64,000 nt of DNA from NCBI GenBank assembly GCA_050313295.1, contig JBNPLD010000007.1; one strand, 5' to 3'. The DNA is from S5-A14a sp022766365. Lineage in GTDB: Bacteria; Bacillota; Clostridia; Peptostreptococcales; Anaerovoracaceae. Positions 58,950 through 64,000 of the stretch are shown piece after piece; positions within the stretch are counted from its first letter, which is position 1, and each line of letters starts with the position of its first letter. The notes beneath the pieces are model-generated. The model saw only the letters and a program-made list of their open reading frames with translations, had not been told where the DNA came from and ran no database searches. The position numbers were made by a program, and so were the translations under genes.

Positions 58950-60617
58950 ATGAAAATCAAATTAAAGCTTGGGCCTCGCGAAGAATGGAGAGATTATGCC
59001 TTTGTAGATGGTATGAGAGTGGAAGATGTTTATAAGGCGTTTAAGGAAGATCTCCCATACTCAATCTATGCAGCCAATGTAGATAACGATTATAAGGATT
59101 TGAATTATCTGCTTAAGGATGGCTCTGAGGTTGAGCTTCTTGATATCAGGACTCAAGCCGCAAACTATGTGTATCAGTATAGCTTGACTCTGCTCCTGCT
59201 TCGTGCCGTGAACACGGTGTGGGGAGAATCAGCACAGATAGTGATTCAAAATTCACTTAACAAAGGACTTTATATAGAAGCTCAGAAAAAGCATGGCATT
59301 TCGGACGAAGATGTATCGGCGGTTGATAGAGAGATGAGACGGTTGGTTGAAGCGGATTTGCCTATAATTTTGGAACAAGTTTCAAGAGACGAGGCTATTC
59401 GGATTCTCTCTGAAGATGGCATGGAGGAAAAGAAACGCATTCTTCAGGAAGAATTAAATCTGAAAACGGTGAGGTTCTATACTTTAGATGGATATAGAGA
59501 TTTTTTCTATGGACTGATGGTGCCATCTACAGGTTATCTGCGGCATTTTGAACTTTTGAAGTACAGGAAGGGACTACTTTTGCGGTTCCCACATCCTTCT
59601 AATCCGGATGTGATTCCCGAATTCAGGGAAGAAAACCAGATGTATCGCACATTCGCTGAGCAGAAAATATGGGATGGACTTCTGGGTATAAATTATGTGT
59701 TTGATTTGAATGAGAAGATTTCCAGCGGCGAATATGTGGATTTGATGCTTCTATCAGAGGCTCTTCATGAGAAGAAGATAAGTCAGATAGCCGATCAGAT
59801 TAAGAGGCAGAAAAAGAGGATCGTTTTAATTGCCGGCCCCTCATCTTCCGGAAAGACCACATTCGCCCGCAGATTGTGTATTCAGCTCAGAGTAAACGGA
59901 CTGTCGCCCCTCTATATGGGAACTGATGACTATTTTGTAGAGAGAGCGGATACGCCTCTGGATGAATATGGAGAACCGGATTTTGAAAATTTAAGAGCAC
60001 TTGATATTGAACTCTTTAACGCCAATATGAACGATCTTCTGAACGGAAAGGAAGTTGACCTCCCGAGCTTTGATTTTTTGGTCGGCACCAAGACTTTCGG
60101 AAAGAGAAAGATCTCCATAAAATCAGATCAGCCTATTGTAATTGAAGGGATTCATGCATTGAACGACGAACTTACGCCTTATATTCCGAAGGACGAAAAG
60201 TTCAAAATTTACATAAGTCCTCTTACACAGCTCAACATCGATCCACATAACAGGGTACCGACCACGGATGAAAGAATGCTGAGAAGGATGGTGAGAGACA
60301 GCCAGTTCAGAGGACATGATGCAAAGAGCACCATAGCCAGTTGGCATAAGGTTCGTGCAGGTGAAGATAAAAATATTTTTCCATACAGTGATGAAGCTGA
60401 TGTTTTGTTTAATTCATATCATGTATATGAGATTGCAGTATTGAAGAAATATGCCAAGCCCCTGCTTGAGCAAGTTGGACCTGATGAAGACGAGTACGCA
60501 GAAGCCAGACGCTTGCTGAGGTTTCTGAGATTTTTCCGTGAGATCGAAGATGATTCGGTAATTGTAAATAACTCTATAATCAGGGAGTTTGTGGGAGGAA
60601 GTATCTTTGTGGATTAG
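58950..60617 (+). CDS. TGS-domain nucleoside (uridine-type) kinase
   Basis: A 555-residue protein; ATG 58950 with GGGAGGAT upstream. The N-terminal ~65 residues form a TGS/ubiquitin-like domain, a middle region resembles the second-additional domain of threonyl-tRNA synthetase, and the C-terminal third is a P-loop kinase of the uridine kinase/PRK type (GPSSSGKTTFARRL about 296-309, then MGTDDYFVERADTP and VIEGIHALND). This architecture is common in Clostridia and Thermotoga, and members phosphorylate nucleosides. A 9-base gap separates it from the PLD-like gene. Confidence 0.88.
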   Translation: MKIKLKLGPREEWRDYAFVDGMRVEDVYKAFKEDLPYSIYAANVDNDYKDLNYLLKDGSEVELLDIRTQAANYVYQYSLTLLLLRAVNTVWGESAQIVIQNSLNKGLYIEAQKKHGISDEDVSAVDREMRRLVEADLPIILEQVSRDEAIRILSEDGMEEKKRILQEELNLKTVRFYTLDGYRDFFYGLMVPSTGYLRHFELLKYRKGLLLRFPHPSNPDVIPEFREENQMYRTFAEQKIWDGLLGINYVFDLNEKISSGEYVDLMLLSEALHEKKISQIADQIKRQKKRIVLIAGPSSSGKTTFARRLCIQLRVNGLSPLYMGTDDYFVERADTPLDEYGEPDFENLRALDIELFNANMNDLLNGKEVDLPSFDFLVGTKTFGKRKISIKSDQPIVIEGIHALNDELTPYIPKDEKFKIYISPLTQLNIDPHNRVPTTDERMLRRMVRDSQFRGHDAKSTIASWHKVRAGEDKNIFPYSDEADVLFNSYHVYEIAVLKKYAKPLLEQVGPDEDEYAEARRLLRFLRFFREIEDDSVIVNNSIIREFVGGSIFVD

Positions 60618-60626
60618 GGGGATTTA

Positions 60627-61337
60627 ATGGAATTCAACCTTCAAGACCCTACGTATGAGAATACGAAACCATTGGGTGAATCCTTGCTCAACGGTCTTTT
60701 GCACATATCCCAAGGTGGTGGCGTATATGCCTTTGCCACTTCGGAGGGAGTTAAGGCCATTCTCGGAGATCGGCGATTTAGGGACTTTATCTCAAAGGGA
60801 TATTACTATCTGGTTGTTGGTACAGATGATATAACTGATATTGCTGCTCTCAATACACTCAAATTGTTTGAGGAGGAATATAAGGGTCATTTGACTGTCA
60901 AAGTATACATACATAGTGGTGTAGGTTCAATCCTCCATCCTAAGTACAGTTGGTTCAAAGGTTATTGCTCAACCGGTCTTACAGAGGAAATTGCCGGTGG
61001 AAAAATACATAGCGAAAATATGGCTCATTTATCCGGAACATCGAAAAATACAGAAACAATCAAAGGTGTTCTCATCATCGGTTCCGGAAATCTTACAAAA
61101 CGCGGCATGAAAAACAATAGAGAAGCATATGTGGTCATTCCGTGTGGCGGAAGAGATATCCTGGAAGTTGAAGACGAGTGGCAAAGATGGATAAACCACA
61201 GCCGAGTATGCCTTTATGATTTGAATCATGCTGTAGAAATCCTTGCAAAGAGAGATAAAACTATCCTTGGTCGTATAATGCCTGCAATTAAAAAAGTGTT
61301 AATGCGATTCGGAGGCAAAGCGAAAAACGAGAGATAA
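60627..61337 (+). CDS. phospholipase D-like domain protein
   Basis: A 236-residue protein with a single HKD-like motif split as HPKYSWFKG (near residue 103) and GSGNLTKRGMKNNREAYV (near 152), typical of the PLD-like nuclease or phosphatidyltransferase fold in a one-motif form that must dimerise to act. Relatives occur as nuclease domains in restriction and DNA-repair proteins. The C-terminal 60 residues are basic. It follows the nucleoside kinase closely and may share its transcript. Whether the target is DNA, RNA or lipid is open. Confidence 0.65.
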   Translation: MEFNLQDPTYENTKPLGESLLNGLLHISQGGGVYAFATSEGVKAILGDRRFRDFISKGYYYLVVGTDDITDIAALNTLKLFEEEYKGHLTVKVYIHSGVGSILHPKYSWFKGYCSTGLTEEIAGGKIHSENMAHLSGTSKNTETIKGVLIIGSGNLTKRGMKNNREAYVVIPCGGRDILEVEDEWQRWINHSRVCLYDLNHAVEILAKRDKTILGRIMPAIKKVLMRFGGKAKNER

Positions 61338-61480
61338 GGTATAGGAATTTTGTAATGGTTGAGAGAGGGATGCTAATAAACATTGGAAATGCAGGTGTAA
61401 CCGTATATATACAATAGGCTATTTTATCAAAGCCGACATGAATTTCAAAATTTTAATAAATGTATGAAGGAGATTGAGAT

Positions 61481-61990
61481 ATGGCAAGAGAAATGAGAAG
61501 AATGCGACAAAGTTTAAGTGCGAAAGCGATCACAGAGGTTCTTGAGAGAAATAATGCGGCCATCTTATCGCTAATAGGCGATGATGGTTACCCATACGGT
61601 GTTCCACTGACTTATGTTTATGGTAATGATGGGAATTTCTATTTTCACTCTGCCAAGATCGGTCACAAAATAGATGCAATCAGAAATAATTCAAAAGCTT
61701 GTGTTACAGTAATTGATGAAAATAATGTTGTACCGGAGGAGTACACCACGTATTTCAGAAGCGTTATAGCTACAGGTGAAGTTTCTATTCTGGATAGTGA
61801 TGGAGAAAAATTAGATAAAATCAAACTTTTAAGTCAAAAAATTCGTCCGGGCGCTGAAAAGGAAATGAACGAAGCTATTGATAGAGAATGGAAAGGCTTT
61901 GTGATTATCAGATTTAAACCTGTAGATATTAAGGGAAAAGAGGCCATAGAGCTGGTTAAAAAAGAAGGACAAATTTCTAGAGATATATAA
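61481..61990 (+). CDS. pyridoxamine 5'-phosphate oxidase-family flavoprotein
   Basis: A 169-residue protein of the PPOX-like split-barrel family. MRRMRQSLSAKAITEVLERN, GYPYGVPLTYVYGNDGNFYFHSA (written in parts at about 32-54) and GHKIDAIRNNSKACVTV are the FMN-binding signature of the NimA-like branch. Such proteins reduce nitro compounds or quinones, or only bind flavin or haem. AAGGAG precedes the ATG. It is monocistronic, ending before the terminator at 62055. Confidence 0.82.
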   Translation: MAREMRRMRQSLSAKAITEVLERNNAAILSLIGDDGYPYGVPLTYVYGNDGNFYFHSAKIGHKIDAIRNNSKACVTVIDENNVVPEEYTTYFRSVIATGEVSILDSDGEKLDKIKLLSQKIRPGAEKEMNEAIDREWKGFVIIRFKPVDIKGKEAIELVKKEGQISRDI

Positions 61991-62054
61991 AATTTTATTC
62001 ACAAATAATGGGTACTTTCCCGGTTGAAAGGGCTTTGTTTCAATGTAATTAAAG

Positions 62055-62095
62055 CCGGGGGTGTTTGCAGGTTTTTGTATAAATCCCCCGGTTTT
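62055..62095. terminator. terminator between convergent PPOX and DUF3100 genes
   Basis: CCGGGGG (62055-62061) and CCCCCGG (62085-62091) with flanking AAAG/TTTT. The GC stem and the T run on both strands suit bidirectional action. Confidence 0.7.
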
Positions 62096-62213
62096 AAAAT
62101 TGAAAAGCAATTAGTGAAATTTCAGCACGGGTATCAACATTTACCGTTTCAATAGAATTTATATTGTATTATGATAATTCAACGTCCGTGGTATGACAAT
62201 AGATATACTCTTT

Positions 62214-63401
62214 CTACAGGAAGTTTTTCATTATTGAAGCAAATACGACACTTCCTATAGTTACCGTTACAAATCCTGCAATCAGTATTGCGGGCAACAC
62301 TGAATTCATCAGTTTTTCTCGTTCGTCTGTGTTATCGGTTACTGCTTTGACAGATTCTACAGTCAGCATATAATTCATAGGAAAGCCCAGCAAACAATTC
62401 AACGCTAGTGAAAATGAAAGCTCTTTTGGTACTTTGAGTAATTTCCCCATAATTCCTGAACCGAGGAAAATTCCTATAATACCAAGTAACAATAGGCCAA
62501 GTACAAGCCCTAAAATGCCCATTAGGGTTTTTTGATCCAAAGCAAACAATGTGGAAAAAACAGTTATTAAAGACGACCACATCAGGAAGCTTTTAGATCC
62601 GGATTTTTCCATACAGTCTTTTTCTATAATTCCTAAATGGGAACATATGAAACCTAAGGCTAAAGCAAAAACTGTAGGTGAGACTTTGCCTCCGAAAAGA
62701 CCTGCAATTGAGTTGGCTATGACCGCAAGAATTGCCAACTGACCCAAATAATAAGCCATGCTTTTGTATTTCTGCGGAATTCTGTTAAGAATCGTATTTT
62801 TATTTTCAATGTCATCATTGCCAAGGGGTAGGAATTTGCTCATTGAAGAATCATTTAGAGTTCTTTTACATACTCTTTTCAAGAAAACAGGCATCAGTAT
62901 AAACCCGGGCAAAGAATGCACTGCCAAAATTAAAGCCGCTGCACCGGCTGCCTTGGCATTTCCAAGTGCCAGAGCAGCATTCATCATTTCCAAGCCGGCT
63001 ACCACACCTCCACAGAGTGGTGGAGCGATAATCATAGCATATTCTTTACCGAAAATACTTCCGCCAATGAAGATAACGATTAATGCGATTACAACCATTG
63101 CGGCGAGACAAATTAACACAGTTCTCCATTGAACTTTCAGCTGTTTTGGACTTATGGATGAGCCCATATCAACTAAAAACATCAAAATGATACCGGAAGC
63201 GTATGCTGATGTAAATCCCGGTATTTCTACAAGATTATCGGGTGCAATTCCTGTCCAAACACATGCAAGTATGATAATTACAAATACAAGCATGCCGGGG
63301 ACAAAGGCCTTCGTTTTTGTGGATATAAAATCTCCTAAAAGCTGTGACAGCAATAAAATCGCCAGAGCTGCAATAGGAGTAGTGCTTACAAATGTATCCA
63401 T
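62214..63401 (-). CDS. DUF3100 membrane protein
   Basis: A 395-residue polytopic protein with about ten hydrophobic segments in two similar halves. GIILMFLVDMGSSISPKQLK (about 70-89) and APPLCGGVVAGLEMMNAALA (about 125-144) are its most distinctive parts, and the fold class is that of DUF3100, probably a secondary transporter. A polar loop (about 185-215) separates the halves. It is followed upstream by an M20 amidohydrolase gene on the same strand, 15 bases apart, so it may import the substrate of that enzyme. No substrate is known. Confidence 0.75.
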   Translation of the reverse strand: MDTFVSTTPIAALAILLLSQLLGDFISTKTKAFVPGMLVFVIIILACVWTGIAPDNLVEIPGFTSAYASGIILMFLVDMGSSISPKQLKVQWRTVLICLAAMVVIALIVIFIGGSIFGKEYAMIIAPPLCGGVVAGLEMMNAALALGNAKAAGAAALILAVHSLPGFILMPVFLKRVCKRTLNDSSMSKFLPLGNDDIENKNTILNRIPQKYKSMAYYLGQLAILAVIANSIAGLFGGKVSPTVFALALGFICSHLGIIEKDCMEKSGSKSFLMWSSLITVFSTLFALDQKTLMGILGLVLGLLLLGIIGIFLGSGIMGKLLKVPKELSFSLALNCLLGFPMNYMLTVESVKAVTDNTDEREKLMNSVLPAILIAGFVTVTIGSVVFASIMKNFL

Positions 63402-63416
63402 ATGAGTTCTTCTCCT

Positions 63417-64000
63417 TTAAAAGTTGTTTAACAAAGCCAAGGCTGTTTCAACGCAACAGGCTGTAATATAAGGGATGCAGTTATCATCAGGGAGAAAGTC
63501 GGGACTATGGATATCTACATATGATGAATTAGCAGGAGTACATCCGATTAAAATATAATATCCGGAGGTTTTTTGTTGATAATATGAAAAATCATCACTT
63601 TGAGTCAATCCATCACAGTCAATTATACCTTGCTCTCCCAGGACCTTTTGGCAGCAATTTCTTATGGTTTTTCCGAGCTCTTTGTCATTATATACAGGTG
63701 GAACATACATACTCCATTCAACCCAACCCTCTGCACCATAGGCTTCCGCAGTATTTTTGACAATTCTCTCGAGATCTTTGCGAAGTTCGCTTCTTTTTTC
63801 CTCGGTATAACACCTTATTGTTCCCGCCATTTCTGTAAAATCAGAAATAATGTTATGTCTTGTCCCGGATTTCATTGTACATATGGTAACAACTGCGCTT
63901 TCTCTGGGATCGGTGTCGTGACTGATAATAGATTGAGTGTTAAGGACGATGGCACTTGCAGCCAATAAAGCGTCTATTGAACCTTTAGGCTGTGCACCGT
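63417..64000 (-). CDS. M20-family amidohydrolase/peptidase (cut by the window edge)
   Basis: The open frame reaches the window end with PKGSIDALLAASAIVLN just before the listed start, so the true N-terminus lies beyond 64000. The visible 194 residues form the dimerisation and C-terminal parts of an M20D enzyme of the IAA-amino acid/hippurate hydrolase type (AGTIRCYTEEKRSELRKDLE, then LTQSDDFSYYQQKTSGYYIL with the acidic metal ligand). It cleaves N-acyl amino acids or small peptides (family knowledge). The next gene on this strand is a DUF3100 membrane protein. Confidence 0.8.
   Translation of the reverse strand, partial: GAQPKGSIDALLAASAIVLNTQSIISHDTDPRESAVVTICTMKSGTRHNIISDFTEMAGTIRCYTEEKRSELRKDLERIVKNTAEAYGAEGWVEWSMYVPPVYNDKELGKTIRNCCQKVLGEQGIIDCDGLTQSDDFSYYQQKTSGYYILIGCTPANSSYVDIHSPDFLPDDNCIPYITACCVETALALLNNF

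Overview
The window reads as chromosome of a low-to-mid GC Firmicute of class Clostridia. The signs are AAGGAGG-type ribosome binding sites, TTGACA/TATAAT promoters, the SRP RNA-dnaX-ybaB-recR gene order, small Firmicutes families (YjcQ, DUF1934, DUF1846, DUF1667, YdbC), and many anaerobe-type transporters. Genus cannot be fixed from the sequence alone. Functional names rest on motif recognition and family knowledge, not on database searches.

Region 1 (1-3104) is a decayed mobile segment: an ISLre2-type transposase scrap, a small zinc-ribbon protein, YjcQ, a phage scaffold protein, and an ORF that joins the start of a major capsid protein to the end of a lysis amidase. Small accessory ORFs and TTGTACCACA repeats follow, and the segment abuts the 3' end of a tRNA-Lys(CTT). 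No integrase gene is left inside the window.

Region 2 (3.2-18.5 kb) holds a GlpA/GlpB-like/DUF1667 flavoprotein operon and a convergent zinc-uptake operon (zur-znuA-znuC-znuB-OB-fold lipoprotein) with a Fur-type palindrome. An AGCS amino-acid symporter, a HAD-MFS-two-component operon, a CDF metal exporter and a conserved TIM-barrel protein follow.

Region 3 (18.6-35.8 kb) is housekeeping: uvrB-uvrA, pncB, fba, an orphan MltG-type domain protein, an rluA-type synthase with two signal peptidases, smpB, a purine salvage pair (azgA-type permease plus phosphoribosyltransferase), and an aminotransferase with a YjiH-type membrane protein. A short decayed stretch (36.4-37.5 kb) carries a GNAT gene and the tail of an ABC exporter.

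Region 4 (37.5-46.1 kb) contains a DMT transporter and a 2-hydroxyacid dehydrogenase, then the most unusual cluster of the window: cobT, a 31-codon ORF, cobU, cobS, a short second CobU-like protein, one gene fusing a CobC-type histidine phosphatase to a MetN ATPase with NIL domain, then metI and metQ. It couples late cobalamin (nucleotide loop) assembly to a methionine-type ABC importer in one apparent transcription unit.

Region 5 (46.1-64 kb) has birA, DUF1934, DUF1846, a ClC transporter, the SRP RNA, dnaX-ybaB-recR followed by overlapping mmpL-type and heptad-repeat secreted genes, a YdbC-type protein, a nucleoside kinase, a PLD-like protein, a PPOX-type flavoprotein, a DUF3100 membrane protein and an M20 amidohydrolase cut by the right edge.
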